Source of the DNA: an uncultured Clostridia bacterium
Lineage (GTDB): Bacteria > Bacillota > Clostridia > Christensenellales > CAG-917
DNA: 64,000 nt
Reading direction: 5' to 3'
Assembly (NCBI GenBank): GCA_934233745.1
Contig: CAKQGN010000001.1
Coordinates: 525,790-589,789 of the forward strand
Shown here piece by piece: positions 1 through 7,896 of the stretch (the first letter of the stretch is position 1; every line of letters starts with the position of its first letter). A program made the translations under genes and the position numbers. A model generated the notes under the pieces. The model was not told the origin of the DNA and made no database searches. It worked only from the letters and a program-made list of their open reading frames with translations.

Positions 1-74
1 AATGATTGCGAGAGAGCGATTGTGATATTCGCCGCTTCGTTTTGCATATTATATAGTGCGTAGAGAGGTGAATT

Positions 75-152
75 ATGCATTTTATGGCACTTATGCTTGC
101 AATACTCGGATTGTTCGGTATGTTTGGATTCTTTGGCGGTCTTTGGTTTTAA
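75..152 (+). CDS. Tiny hydrophobic peptide, 25 residues
   Basis: An ATG preceded by a purine-rich AGAGAGGTG opens a 25-codon frame made almost only of Met, Leu, Phe, Gly, Ala and Trp, with a single His and no acidic or basic residue. It would be one membrane-spanning helix. Short Gly/Phe-rich peptides occur among spore-associated YjcZ-type proteins and type I toxins, but I see no diagnostic motif for either. The neighbour downstream is convergent. Translation is plausible because of the ribosome site; function is unknown. Confidence 0.4.
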   Translation: MHFMALMLAILGLFGMFGFFGGLWF

Positions 153-200
153 CCGCTTCGGATTCTAATAAAACAGAGTTTTCGTTTTGGTCAAAACGTT

Positions 201-258
201 CGTTCGATTCCGTTAAATCGATTTGAAATGAAAAAACACATCTAAAAGATGTGTTTTT
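201..258. repeat. Direct repeat, copy 1 (terminator with conserved flank)
   Basis: About 42 bases (CGTTCGATTCC, then GATTTGAAATGAAAAAA and CACATC) recur almost unchanged at 1227-1269, about 90% identical by eye. Each copy ends in a hairpin with AACACATC/GATGTGTT arms. The conserved part extends well beyond the hairpin, so this is a duplicated intergenic module rather than chance terminator similarity. Confidence 0.6.
231..258 (-). terminator. Rho-independent terminator of the nucleoside phosphorylase gene
   Basis: The arms AAAACACATC and GATGTGTTTT pair perfectly around a 5-base loop, followed on the minus strand by a run of six T. It lies 25 bases beyond the stop of the minus-strand gene at 284-1045. 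Confidence 0.8.
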
Positions 259-283
259 ATTTACTTTGATATTGCGTTCAACG

Positions 284-1045
284 TCAGATTTCCATTGCAA
301 TTTTCAATGCGGCGTCAAACGTTGCCTTTTGAATATCGTGTTCCGTTTTGCCGCCGAGATTCGCTCGTTCCCAAGAATCGTCGTTCAACAAATCGCCCGA
401 AAAGAAAAACGTATACAATTCAAATCCGTAATAATTGCAAATCGCTTGCAATCCAGACGATTCCATTTCAACGGAAACGCAACCTTCGCTTTTTCTTCGT
501 CTTGCTTTGTCTTGCGTTTCCATATACATGGCGTCAGTCGTCCACGACCTTCCGACAACGTACGGCAAATTGTATTTTTGAAAGATTTTTGCAATTTTGT
601 CGCAGTTTTTTATTTCGATATAATCGGACGGCGGCATATAGTGATAAGAAAGCCCTTCGTCGCGATAGGAATGAGAGGGGACTATCAGTTTTCCGCTACA
701 TTTTTCCTTATCCAAAACGCCGCACGAACCGTATACGATAAACTTGGTTGCGCCCGAAACATAATTTGCTTCGTACATAACGGACGCGGCAACGCACGAG
801 CCGATAGGGCTCATATAAAACAAGAGTTTTTTCCCGTTGATTTCAAACAGATAAATATCGATGTGTCCGTTTGCCGTTGCCGAGTGACCTATGGGGTGGC
901 TTTCGTATTTTTCCAAAAACATTGCCAAAACGTGCCTTGAAAACGACACAATGCAAACGTCGGCAAAAAATTTCTTTTCGCCGTAAAAAGCACTTATATC
1001 AATCAATGGTTTCGATTTGTCGTCAAATGAATCGATTATGCTCAT
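284..1045 (-). CDS. Nucleoside phosphorylase-like protein (PNP/UDP family)
   Basis: The 253-residue protein has the layout of the purine-nucleoside/uridine phosphorylase family. It has a Gly-rich phosphate-site region (SPIGSCVAAS, near 80-89), a central IVYGSCGVL strand-turn, and the family hallmark VEMESSGL at about 192-199, where the Glu-Met-Glu triad normally binds the ribose. Such enzymes split nucleosides with phosphate in cytosolic salvage. Substrate cannot be assigned; purine nucleosides, uridine and methylthioadenosine are all possible. It stands alone, with its own terminator at 231-258 and tRNA-Glu upstream on the same strand. Confidence 0.8.
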   Translation of the reverse strand: MSIIDSFDDKSKPLIDISAFYGEKKFFADVCIVSFSRHVLAMFLEKYESHPIGHSATANGHIDIYLFEINGKKLLFYMSPIGSCVAASVMYEANYVSGATKFIVYGSCGVLDKEKCSGKLIVPSHSYRDEGLSYHYMPPSDYIEIKNCDKIAKIFQKYNLPYVVGRSWTTDAMYMETQDKARRRKSEGCVSVEMESSGLQAICNYYGFELYTFFFSGDLLNDDSWERANLGGKTEHDIQKATFDAALKIAMEI

Positions 1046-1226
1046 ACTTTTTCCTATTTCCGTACAAGGTTATGCACGGTTTTGTGCTGTTTTTCGGATA
1101 ATCCGATTGTTTCGGTCATTATATCATTTATCCTACGAGATGTAAACGGCAAAATTCTTTTGCATTAATGCAATGTGCAGAATTAGAGTAGGGCGCACAA
1201 TTCATCGGATTTTCAGTTTTTCCGCT

Positions 1227-1285
1227 CGTTCGATTCCCTTAAAATGATTTGAAATGAAAAAAACACATCGTTGAGATGTGTTTTT
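1227..1285. repeat. Direct repeat, copy 2 (tRNA-Glu terminator with conserved flank)
   Basis: Second copy of the module at 201-258. It includes the terminator hairpin AAACACATC/GATGTGTTT (1261-1283) read on the minus strand, followed by seven T. Here it terminates tRNA-Glu. Confidence 0.6.
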
Positions 1286-1290
1286 ACATT

Positions 1291-1366
1291 TGGTACCCCC
1301 ATAGGGAATCGAACCCTAGTTTCCGCCGTGAGAGGGCGACGTCTTGAACCGCTTGACCATGAGGGC
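1291..1366 (-). tRNA. tRNA-Glu (anticodon CTC)
   Basis: The minus strand folds as a 76-base cloverleaf. The acceptor arms GCCCTCA and TGGGGGT pair with two G-U wobbles, the anticodon stem TCGCC/GGCGG holds the loop CTCTCAC with anticodon CTC, and the T arm carries GGTTCGATTCCC. CCA is encoded. The gene reads GAG codons and is followed at once by the terminator at 1256-1285. Confidence 0.95.
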
Positions 1367-1567
1367 AAATCGATATTTCTTTGTGATAATAGCATAATTT
1401 TATGCTCTACGCAAGCAAAAATTTGTATATTTTCTCAAAAAAACTGCTTTTGGCGATCAACAACGGTTTTATTCGGTGATTATGATGAAAAAATATCAAA
1501 TTCGGTATTGATTTTTGATTATCGATATTATAAAATACATTTGTATTTAAAATATAAGGAGAGAATT

Positions 1568-3622
1568 ATGGATCCCAAATATCAAAGTTTGTTTACGCCT
1601 TGGAAGATCGGCAATTGCGAGATTAAAAACCGCATTGTTCTTACGTCTATGGGCGGAACTTCAATTTTCGGTTGGATGGAGCCTCATCACTTTGACAAAG
1701 AAGCCGCAAATTTCTTGCTTGACAGAGCAAAAAACAATGTCGGTCTTATTTTGCCGGGTATCGCCCCCATCAGAAACGTTATCGGCGGAAATTGGCTTTA
1801 CAAGAGCAAAAGCTCGTTCAGACATCTCAAACCGTTTATGGATGAGCTTCACAAAACCGGTGCAAAGATGTTTGTGCAGCTTACTGCCGGTTTCGGACGC
1901 TCTTTTGCAATTTCATCGATGATGGAAATGCTTGCAACAAACAAAGTGCTCGGCGCAATCGCAAAACCCTTCATCAATATCGACCGGCTCACCATGAGCG
2001 CAAGTCCCAATCCTAACCGTTGGAGTGATAAAGTGCCTTCTCGCGCAATGACCGTCGATGAGATACACGAGTTTATCAAAGCGTTCGGCAAAACTGCGAA
2101 AATGTGCAAGGACGCAGGTGTGGACGGCGTTGAAATCCATGCGGTGCATGAAGGCTATCTGCTCGATCAATTCACGATGAAATACACCAACCAACGCACT
2201 GACGAGTATGGCGGATCCATTGAAAACAGATATCGTTTCCCGATTGAAATCGTAAAGGAAATCAAGAGAGTTTGCGGTGACGATTATCCTGTTTCTTTGA
2301 GATATTCGGTTGTGTCAAAGACAAAAGGATTCCGTCAGGGCGCGCTTCCCGGTGAAGAGTATGTCGAAGTCGGGCGCGATATGGAAGAGAGCAAGATTGC
2401 GGCAAAGATGCTCCAAGACGCAGGCTATGATATGCTCAACTCCGACAACGGCACGTACGACGCATGGTACTGGGCGCATCCGCCTGTATATATGCCTCAA
2501 AACTGCAACCTCGAAGACTGCGAAGAACTCAAAAAAGCGGTGGATATTCCCGTTGTTTGCGCCGGCCGTATGACTCCGCAGATTGCGGCAGAAGCAATTG
2601 CAGAGGGCAAGATCGACGGTATGGGCGTTGCTCGTCAATTCCTCACCGATCCCGAATGGGTGACAAAACTCATGCAAGGCAGAGAGGACGATATTATGCC
2701 GTGTATATGCTGCCACAACGCATGCTTCAATATGGCGCACTACAACGGCGTCCCGAACGATCAGGAATTGTCGGATACCGCAGGTATGGCGCGTTGCGCA
2801 CTCAATCCGCACACCATGCAATCCAAAAAATACAAGATTGTCCCTGCGACGAGATCCAAGAAAATCGCCGTTGTCGGCGGTGGTATCGGCGGTATGGAAG
2901 TTGCAAGAGTTGCAACGCTCCGCGGACACAAAGTCACAATTTACGAAAAAGGCAACGACCTCGGAGGCATTTTCGTCGCAGCGGCAGCCCCGTCTTTCAA
3001 AGAAAAAGACAAGGAGCTTATCGCTTGGTATAAAAAGCAAATCAAAGATTTGGGTATCGAAGTGAAATACGGCGTCAAAGTCGATGACGTAAGCAAACTC
3101 GACGCCGACGAAGTTGTCGTCGCAACGGGTGCCGTCGCAAGACGATTCAAGGTTCCCGGAGTCGAAAAAACAATCGAGGCATGCGACTTTTTGCTCGGCA
3201 AAAAGAGCGTAGGCGACAATGTCGTGGTCATCGGCGGTGGCTTGACCGGTTGCGAAATCGCATATGAATTGCAACTTCAAGGTAAACATCCCGTAATTGT
3301 CGAGATGAAAAACGATCTTATCGCAGTCAAGGGCGTATGCCTTGCAAACTCCTCATATTTGAGAGAATACTTTGCGCTTCACAAAGTGCCTGTGCATCTT
3401 GAAACAAAACTCGTTGCTGTCACGGACGGCGGAGTCAAAGTTCAAAGCAAAGACGGCAAAGAGTTTGAAATCGCCGCGGATTCTGTCATTATGTCCGTCG
3501 GTTATAACCCCGCTCCGATAGCGGAAAAGAGCAAACACGTTCATGTGGTGGGCGACAGTGCAAAAGTAGGCAATCTCCGCACGGTTATCTGGGGCGCATG
3601 GGATGTCGCAATGAAACTGTAA
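1568..3622 (+). CDS. Old-yellow-enzyme/2,4-dienoyl-CoA reductase-type flavoprotein
   Basis: The 684-residue protein has two parts. Residues 1-350 form an FMN TIM barrel of the NADH:flavin oxidoreductase family (HAVHEGYLLDQF near the active site, GVARQFLTDPEW). A Cys cluster C379-x-C-C-x3-C386 should bind a 4Fe-4S centre. The second half is an FAD/NAD(P) domain with GGGIGGMEVAR and GGGLTGCEIAYE dinucleotide folds. This is the architecture of 2,4-dienoyl-CoA reductase, 2-enoate reductase and the bile-acid enzymes BaiCD/BaiH, which reduce conjugated C=C bonds with electrons passed from NAD(P)H through FAD, FeS and FMN. The substrate is unknown. The start is set by AAGGAGAG just upstream; the open frame runs further 5' through the tRNA and is not real. 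A repeat element begins at its stop. Confidence 0.88.
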   Translation: MDPKYQSLFTPWKIGNCEIKNRIVLTSMGGTSIFGWMEPHHFDKEAANFLLDRAKNNVGLILPGIAPIRNVIGGNWLYKSKSSFRHLKPFMDELHKTGAKMFVQLTAGFGRSFAISSMMEMLATNKVLGAIAKPFINIDRLTMSASPNPNRWSDKVPSRAMTVDEIHEFIKAFGKTAKMCKDAGVDGVEIHAVHEGYLLDQFTMKYTNQRTDEYGGSIENRYRFPIEIVKEIKRVCGDDYPVSLRYSVVSKTKGFRQGALPGEEYVEVGRDMEESKIAAKMLQDAGYDMLNSDNGTYDAWYWAHPPVYMPQNCNLEDCEELKKAVDIPVVCAGRMTPQIAAEAIAEGKIDGMGVARQFLTDPEWVTKLMQGREDDIMPCICCHNACFNMAHYNGVPNDQELSDTAGMARCALNPHTMQSKKYKIVPATRSKKIAVVGGGIGGMEVARVATLRGHKVTIYEKGNDLGGIFVAAAAPSFKEKDKELIAWYKKQIKDLGIEVKYGVKVDDVSKLDADEVVVATGAVARRFKVPGVEKTIEACDFLLGKKSVGDNVVVIGGGLTGCEIAYELQLQGKHPVIVEMKNDLIAVKGVCLANSSYLREYFALHKVPVHLETKLVAVTDGGVKVQSKDGKEFEIAADSVIMSVGYNPAPIAEKSKHVHVVGDSAKVGNLRTVIWGAWDVAMKL

Positions 3623-3752
3623 AGCGTTAAGCGCGCTATTTAGCGAATAACTTCGGCAGAGCCGTCCGTCCGTCAACTCATTTACGACAAGTAAATTAGG
3701 GTTGCCGTTCGGACGGCTCTTTCTTGTTCTTCATCTAAATATTGCGCTTTAC
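3619..3752 (+). repeat. Long-hairpin intergenic repeat, copy A
   Basis: The outer arms GTAAAGCG (3619-3626) and CGCTTTAC (3745-3752) are complementary, and the 5' arm contains the stop codon of the reductase gene. Inside are a conserved AGCGAATAACTTCGGCA, an 11-bp stem AGAGCCGTCCG/CGGACGGCTCT, an apical ATTTAC/GTAAAT stem and a conserved TTCTTGTTCTTCATCTAAAT. Related copies lie at 5144-5342, 5347-5475 and 9245-9369. Confidence 0.75.
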
Positions 3753-3856
3753 GAATATGTGCGGTTTTGTTGAGGATTGATTCAAGATGTGCCTTTCTTG
3801 TTTGACGTTCAAATATCGCACTTAAAACCTTTGTTTGCGTAATGCGCAAAATGTTG

Positions 3857-3884
3857 TTGAAATAACGACGAAAGATGATATAAT
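3857..3884 (+). promoter_or_regulatory. SigA-type promoter of the aminopeptidase gene
   Basis: TTGAAA (3857-3862) and TATAAT (3879-3884) are 16 bases apart. Transcription would begin near 3891, giving a leader of about 28 bases with an AGAGGTG ribosome site. Confidence 0.65.
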
Positions 3885-3918
3885 ATTCACAAAATATGAA
3901 CGCACAGAGGTGTAGTGT

Positions 3919-5145
3919 ATGAAAAAAACAACTATGCAAAAATACGCGCGTCTTATCGCTCGCAAGGGAATAAACGTGCAAAAAAATCAAGAAGTTACAA
4001 TCAATGCTTCTCTCGACCAGCCCGAATTTGTCAAAATGGTTGTTGAAGAATGCTATCGTGCGGGTGCAAAAAAGGTTGTTGTAGAGTGGAGTTATCAGCC
4101 TATAACAAAACTTAATTATCGCTATCGCTCCGTCAAAACCTTGTCCGCAATCGAAAAGTGGGAAGAAGAGAAGTTGGCGCATAGATGCAAAGTGTTGCCT
4201 GCGATGATATATATCGAGTCTGATGATCCGGACGGACTCAAAGGCGTCGATCAAAGCAAAGTGTCCAAGGCAAGCCAGGCAAGATACCCCGTTTTGAAGC
4301 CGTATATCGACAAAATGGAGAACAAGTATCAATGGTGTATCGCCGCTGTTCCCGGCGAAGCATGGGCTAAAAAAGTTTTCCCCGGTGAAAGAACAAACAG
4401 AGCGGTCGAAAAGTTGTGGAATGCGATTCTTTACACCGCAAGAGCGGACGGCGAAGATCCCATAAAGGCGTGGGAAGAACACAATGCCGACCTCAAAGCA
4501 AGGTATAATTATCTCAATTCGCTCAACATAGAATCTTTGCATTATACGTCATCTAACGGCACTGATTTCAAAGTCGGTCTGCTTCCCGACGGACTTTTCC
4601 TCGGCGGGAGCGAGGACACTCTCGGCGGAATCGAATTCAATCCCAATATCCCGAGCGAAGAAGTTTTTACTTCTCCTATGAAAGGCAACGCAGAAGGCAT
4701 CGTATACGCAACCCGTCCGCTTTCATACAGAGGAGAGCTTATAGACAACTTCTCCGTCCGTTTTGAAAACGGAAAAGCGGTTGAGGTGCATGCCGAAAAA
4801 GGCGAGGAGCTTTTGAAGCAAATGATTTCTATGGATGAAAATGCGGCATATCTCGGGGAGTGCGCGCTTGTGCCGTTCGATTCACCGATTCGCAATTCAG
4901 AAATCACATTCTTCAACACTTTGTTTGACGAAAACGCATGTTGCCACCTTGCCCTCGGACGCGGATTTGAAAACTGCCTCAAAGATTACGACAAGTATTC
5001 ACATGAAGAATGTCGTCAAAAGGGCATCAACGATTCTATCATTCACGTTGATTTTATGATCGGTTCGCAAGATCTCAACATCGATGCTCATACGGCAAGC
5101 GGGGAGGAGGTTGCGATTTTCCGCAACGGCAACTGGGCTTTCTAA
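3919..5145 (+). CDS. M29-family aminopeptidase (AmpS/PepS type)
   Basis: The 408-residue length matches the M29 (thermophilic) aminopeptidase family, cytosolic dimetal enzymes that remove N-terminal residues from peptides. The expected metal ligands are visible: Glu in NIPSEEVFTSP, Glu in YLGECALV, His in CCHLALGRG, and His and Asp in IIHVDFMIG. The start is chosen for AGAGGTG and the short leader after a good promoter. It stands alone, and a long-hairpin repeat starts inside its stop codon. Confidence 0.93.
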   Translation: MKKTTMQKYARLIARKGINVQKNQEVTINASLDQPEFVKMVVEECYRAGAKKVVVEWSYQPITKLNYRYRSVKTLSAIEKWEEEKLAHRCKVLPAMIYIESDDPDGLKGVDQSKVSKASQARYPVLKPYIDKMENKYQWCIAAVPGEAWAKKVFPGERTNRAVEKLWNAILYTARADGEDPIKAWEEHNADLKARYNYLNSLNIESLHYTSSNGTDFKVGLLPDGLFLGGSEDTLGGIEFNPNIPSEEVFTSPMKGNAEGIVYATRPLSYRGELIDNFSVRFENGKAVEVHAEKGEELLKQMISMDENAAYLGECALVPFDSPIRNSEITFFNTLFDENACCHLALGRGFENCLKDYDKYSHEECRQKGINDSIIHVDFMIGSQDLNIDAHTASGEEVAIFRNGNWAF

Positions 5146-5342
5146 AACGCACTATTTGGCGAATAGCTTTGTCAAAGCCTGCCCCATAAACAGTCACGTA
5201 CAATGAGTACGCTCCTGTCTATGTTGGCAGGCTTTTTCTTGTTCTTCATCTATTTAGAGCGCTTAAAACAGTTAACGTGAGAGTTACGCTCTTGTCTATC
5301 TTGTCAGGCTTTTCCTTGCTCTTCATCCAAATATTGCGTTTT
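5144..5342 (+). repeat. Long-hairpin intergenic repeat, copy B (nested)
   Basis: The copy starts at AAAACGC in the stop codon of the aminopeptidase. An inner perfect stem AAAGCCTGCC/GGCAGGCTTT (5174-5183 with 5226-5235) encloses an apical GTAC/GTAC stem, and the family motifs GGCGAATAGCTTTGTCA and TTCTTGTTCTTCATCTA flank it. The partner of the outer arm, GCGTTTT, occurs only at 5336-5342, after a second 3'-half unit (5296-5342). The element therefore looks interrupted by a partial duplication. Confidence 0.65.
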
Positions 5343-5641
5343 AGTGATTAATGTTGTGTTATTTGCGAATAACTGCGGCAAGAGCTATGCTCTTGTCAAC
5401 TCATGTACTACGTGTACATTTGGGTTGCCAATAGCTGGCTCTTTTTTGTTCTTCATCTATTTAGATTGCTTAAAACAGTTTGCGTAAGATTTATGCTCCT
5501 GTTTATGTTGGCAGGCTTTTCCTTGCTCTTCATCCAAATATTGTGTTTTAGTGATTATATCGTGTTATTTGCGAACAACTGCGGCAGAGCTATGCTCTTG
5601 AACGGCTTGCGTAAGATATATTTTTTCTAAACCGAAAACGA
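5228..5641 (+). repeat. Two tandem units, period about 207 bases, of repeat fragments
   Basis: The stretch from GCTTAAAACAGTT at 5261 recurs from 5468, and the following CCTTGCTCTTCATCCAAATA, GTTTTAGTGATT, TATTTGCGAA and AACTGCGGCA blocks recur in the same order. The spacing gives a 207-base period. The second unit is degraded near its end (5600-5640). No open reading frame of substance lies inside. Confidence 0.65.
5347..5475 (+). repeat. Long-hairpin intergenic repeat, copy C
   Basis: The family motif TTGCGAATAACTGCGGCA is followed by AAGAGC, an apical CAACTCATGTAC/GTACAT stem, GCTCTT and TTTGTTCTTCATCTA. The inner arms AAGAGC and GCTCTT pair although their sequence differs from copies A, B and D. 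It forms part of the tandem array. Confidence 0.6.
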
Positions 5642-5642
5642 T

Positions 5643-5675
5643 AAAAAAACAGTCGCTCGATTGAGCGACTGTTTT
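5643..5675 (-). terminator. Terminator of the structured RNA
   Basis: AACAGTCGCTC pairs with GAGCGACTGTT around a 4-base loop, with seven T following on the minus strand. It may also stop plus-strand transcripts, as TTTTCC follows on that strand. Confidence 0.85.
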
Positions 5676-5878
5676 CCTCTAGATAAACCCGCACCGCCGT
5701 GTGATGCCATTTTATAAACCCGCCGTATAGCAGGGTGGGTAAAGACTGCCGTGCAGTATCTGCCTTCCACTGATATGATGAGGCTTGGCATCGCTGCATT
5801 TTGTCGGACGCGTCATCCCGTATAAAATTTGTGGTTCAAAATAGAGCACCATCACAAACATAGCAGGAATCTTTTGCT
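5643..5878 (-). ncRNA. Free-standing structured RNA, family undetermined
   Basis: A minus-strand transcription unit of about 236 bases has its own SigA-type promoter (5885-5913) and a strong terminator, but no credible coding frame. The sequence is rich in complementary arms: CCTGC with GCGGG and TGTGATG with CATCACA join the two ends, GATGCCA can pair with TGGCATC, and internal hairpins include AGA-ACTGC/GCAGT-CT and ACCC-CC/GG-GGGT. Size, isolation and end-to-end pairing would suit 6S RNA or another widespread Firmicutes RNA. I could not confirm any family by eye. Overlapping alternative stems suggest two conformations. Confidence 0.6.
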
Positions 5879-5884
5879 ATAATC

Positions 5885-5913
5885 AATATACCACAGCTTC
5901 ATGTATATTGCAA
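5885..5913 (-). promoter_or_regulatory. SigA-type promoter of the structured RNA
   Basis: On the minus strand TTGCAA and TATATT are separated by exactly 17 bases. The expected start is near 5878. Confidence 0.65.
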
Positions 5914-6130
5914 TACCCAATTTTAGCCTATCTTTTTTTGCTCCGTTGCGATGTGCAATCTCGTCGCATCGATGTTTGTTTGTGCGAAATAGAGTGTATA
6001 CAGCCATATTACATCGATTCATGAATGCCGATTTTCACCAAAAGTATTTCAAAAATCGTTGAATTTTATAATACTTTCGGACAACTATTATTTTTTTTGT
6101 CGTATTTGACAACACTTTTTCGGATAGGTA

Positions 6131-6159
6131 TTGATAAAACACTTTGCGTATGTTATAAT
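6131..6159 (+). promoter_or_regulatory. SigA-type promoter of the PAP2 gene
   Basis: TTGATA (6131-6136) and TATAAT (6154-6159) are 17 bases apart, and the PAP2 gene starts 30 bases after the -10 box. The 5914-6130 stretch before it is AT-rich, and I see nothing else in it. Confidence 0.7.
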
Positions 6160-6188
6160 AAATCATAAAAAAATAATAGGGGTTAGTT

Positions 6189-7463
6189 ATGAAATCTCTT
6201 TCAATTTCAATCAAATCAAAAACAATCATATCGATATGTTTGTTTGTGGTTTTGTTTGCGGTACTTATTGCCGTTGCGTCCGTATTCGATTATCAGGTGA
6301 GCGAGATTCTCACCAAAAACGCATTGAAACCGGGCTCGTATCTTGCCGATGACCTTTTCGGTGTAGTGGGAGAAGCAATCGGAACATCGCCCATTTACAT
6401 TCTTTTGGGTGTATGTACTGCAATTCTTTGTTGGTTTTTTGCAAAAAACGTCAAAGACAAAAAACTGGGAATCATGCTTGCCGTGATTTTCGGTTTGGTT
6501 GGCACGGTCGCATGGTGGTATTATATCAAAGATATAATGAAATATATTCTCGAACATGCGGCAAACGAAGTAGGAGCAATCGGCGCGGCGGTTTACGAGT
6601 ATCGCCACAACGGTGCGGTCGTTGCCATTCAGTTGCTTGTTGCGCTCACCGTTCAGGCACTCACGGTGCTTGCCATCCGCCCTTTGAAAGCGGAAACTCT
6701 CAAAAAACTTGTTTGGTGGGTTATTGCTGCGCTTGCGGCTTGCGTTTTGGCAAACATCCTTATCATGATTGTAAAAGAGCCTGTCGGGCGCATGAGATTT
6801 AGAGCAATCAACTCGGAAGTAGGACAAAGACTCATCGGCGCAGGACTTGTCAAAGGTTACACTCCTTGGTATATAGCCAACGGTCAACCGGACGAGGGCA
6901 TAATCAACTCGTTTGTCGAGGCATATCCCGGCGCAAGCGACGCATTCAAATCTTTCCCGTCGGGACATACATGCGCTGCGGGCATGTCGTATGCGCTTAT
7001 TATGCTTCCCGATGTTGTAGATTTCAAACATAAAAAAGCTGGTAAAATTGCTTGCTGGGTTACACCCGTTGTAATCACCATGCTTGTTGCAATCAGTCGT
7101 ATCGTTGTGGGCGCACACTATATGAGCGACGTCACGTTCGGCGGTACTTTTGCGTTTGTGTCCTTCATTATCATGCGTGAAATTTTCATTTGTAAGGGCA
7201 GTCACTTCTTTGCGCTGTTCCCGCGCCTTGCTTCTAAGAAGGCAGTTTCGCTTCCTGCCGACATCGAAGCGGAAAACCCCGTTGAAACCGTCGAGAGCGA
7301 TGTCGAAGAAAATCTTGTAGACGAAAGCGAAGTCGAAACTACAAGCGAAAATGCAACTCTTACGGATGATTTGAACGAAGAAATCGCCCTTTCAAGCGAG
7401 CAGGCAAACGAAATCGGAAAGGAAATTGCAGACAATCTCAAAGACGGTGTTGTAATCGAATAG
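6189..7463 (+). CDS. PAP2-family membrane phosphatase
   Basis: The 424-residue protein has several hydrophobic helices and the three phosphatase motifs of the PAP2 superfamily: KEPVGRMRFR, FPSGHT and SRIVVGAHYMSD. These supply the Arg, His and Asp of the active site, which lies at the outer membrane face. Family members dephosphorylate undecaprenyl pyrophosphate, phosphatidate or phosphatidylglycerophosphate; the substrate is not evident here. The last 80 or so residues form an acidic, low-complexity cytoplasmic tail rich in Glu, which is unusual for the family. It has its own promoter and a terminator at 7509-7535. Confidence 0.85.
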   Translation: MKSLSISIKSKTIISICLFVVLFAVLIAVASVFDYQVSEILTKNALKPGSYLADDLFGVVGEAIGTSPIYILLGVCTAILCWFFAKNVKDKKLGIMLAVIFGLVGTVAWWYYIKDIMKYILEHAANEVGAIGAAVYEYRHNGAVVAIQLLVALTVQALTVLAIRPLKAETLKKLVWWVIAALAACVLANILIMIVKEPVGRMRFRAINSEVGQRLIGAGLVKGYTPWYIANGQPDEGIINSFVEAYPGASDAFKSFPSGHTCAAGMSYALIMLPDVVDFKHKKAGKIACWVTPVVITMLVAISRIVVGAHYMSDVTFGGTFAFVSFIIMREIFICKGSHFFALFPRLASKKAVSLPADIEAENPVETVESDVEENLVDESEVETTSENATLTDDLNEEIALSSEQANEIGKEIADNLKDGVVIE

Positions 7464-7508
7464 CCGCTTTGAAGTCACAAGTTTTTGCGCATCATATTTA
7501 ATTTGAAC

Positions 7509-7535
7509 GAAAGCCCGACAAAAATCGGGCTTTTT
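7509..7535 (+). terminator. Terminator after the PAP2 gene
   Basis: AAGCCCGA and TCGGGCTT pair around six bases, followed by a T run. It separates the PAP2 gene from the next operon. Confidence 0.85.
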
Positions 7536-7545
7536 GCTTTTCAAA

Positions 7546-7574
7546 TTGACATATGACGTTTTCAATGCTAAACT
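7546..7574 (+). promoter_or_regulatory. SigA-type promoter of the UPF0237-UPF0210 operon
   Basis: A consensus TTGACA (7546-7551) and TAAACT (7569-7574) are 17 bases apart and lie about 45 bases before the ACT-domain gene. Confidence 0.7.
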
Positions 7575-7619
7575 CATCGTTGCAACTGTGTTGCAATATA
7601 TCAATTTCGGAGAACGACT

Positions 7620-7889
7620 ATGAAGGCGGTTGTATCTGTCATCGGAAAGGATCAAAGAGGCATAATTTCGGGAGTCAGCACAAGACTCTTTGAATTCGCG
7701 ATCAACGTTCAGGACATATCGCAAACCATTATGCAAGACTATTTTACAATGATTATGCTTGTCGATTTGTCACAGGCCAATGCGGATTTTGCCACGATAA
7801 GCAAATCGCTTTGCGACCTGGGCAAAGAACTCGGCGTGGAGATACGCATCCAAAACGAGCAGGTTTTTACATCCATGCATCGCATCTGA
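7620..7889 (+). CDS. ACT-domain protein, UPF0237 family
   Basis: The 89-residue protein is a single ACT domain with the usual opening VVSVIGKDQRGIISGVS, followed by the alternating strand-helix pattern of amino-acid-sensing modules. UPF0237 proteins are small, presumably dimeric and cytosolic, and their ligand is not established. It is followed after 7 bases by a UPF0210 gene, the standard partner of this family in Bacillota and Archaea. The pair probably works as sensor and enzyme. A good promoter lies directly upstream. Confidence 0.9.
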   Translation: MKAVVSVIGKDQRGIISGVSTRLFEFAINVQDISQTIMQDYFTMIMLVDLSQANADFATISKSLCDLGKELGVEIRIQNEQVFTSMHRI

Positions 7890-7896
7890 GGTTTTT

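Noticed and set aside
251..940. 229-codon plus-strand frame
   Set aside because: It is antisense to the nucleoside phosphorylase gene, lacks a ribosome site and has no family features.
1271..1567. Upstream extension of the reductase frame
   Set aside because: It runs through tRNA-Glu and its terminator; AAGGAGAG and family length set the start at 1568.
2315..3289. 324-codon minus-strand frame
   Set aside because: It is a Cys/Phe-rich shadow of the reductase gene, as expected from its codon bias on the other strand.
5403..5630. 75-codon hydrophobic frame
   Set aside because: It lies wholly inside the hairpin repeat array; its hydrophobicity comes from T-rich loops.
6216..7205. 329-codon minus-strand frame
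   Set aside because: It is antisense to the PAP2 gene, whose three catalytic motifs are intact.
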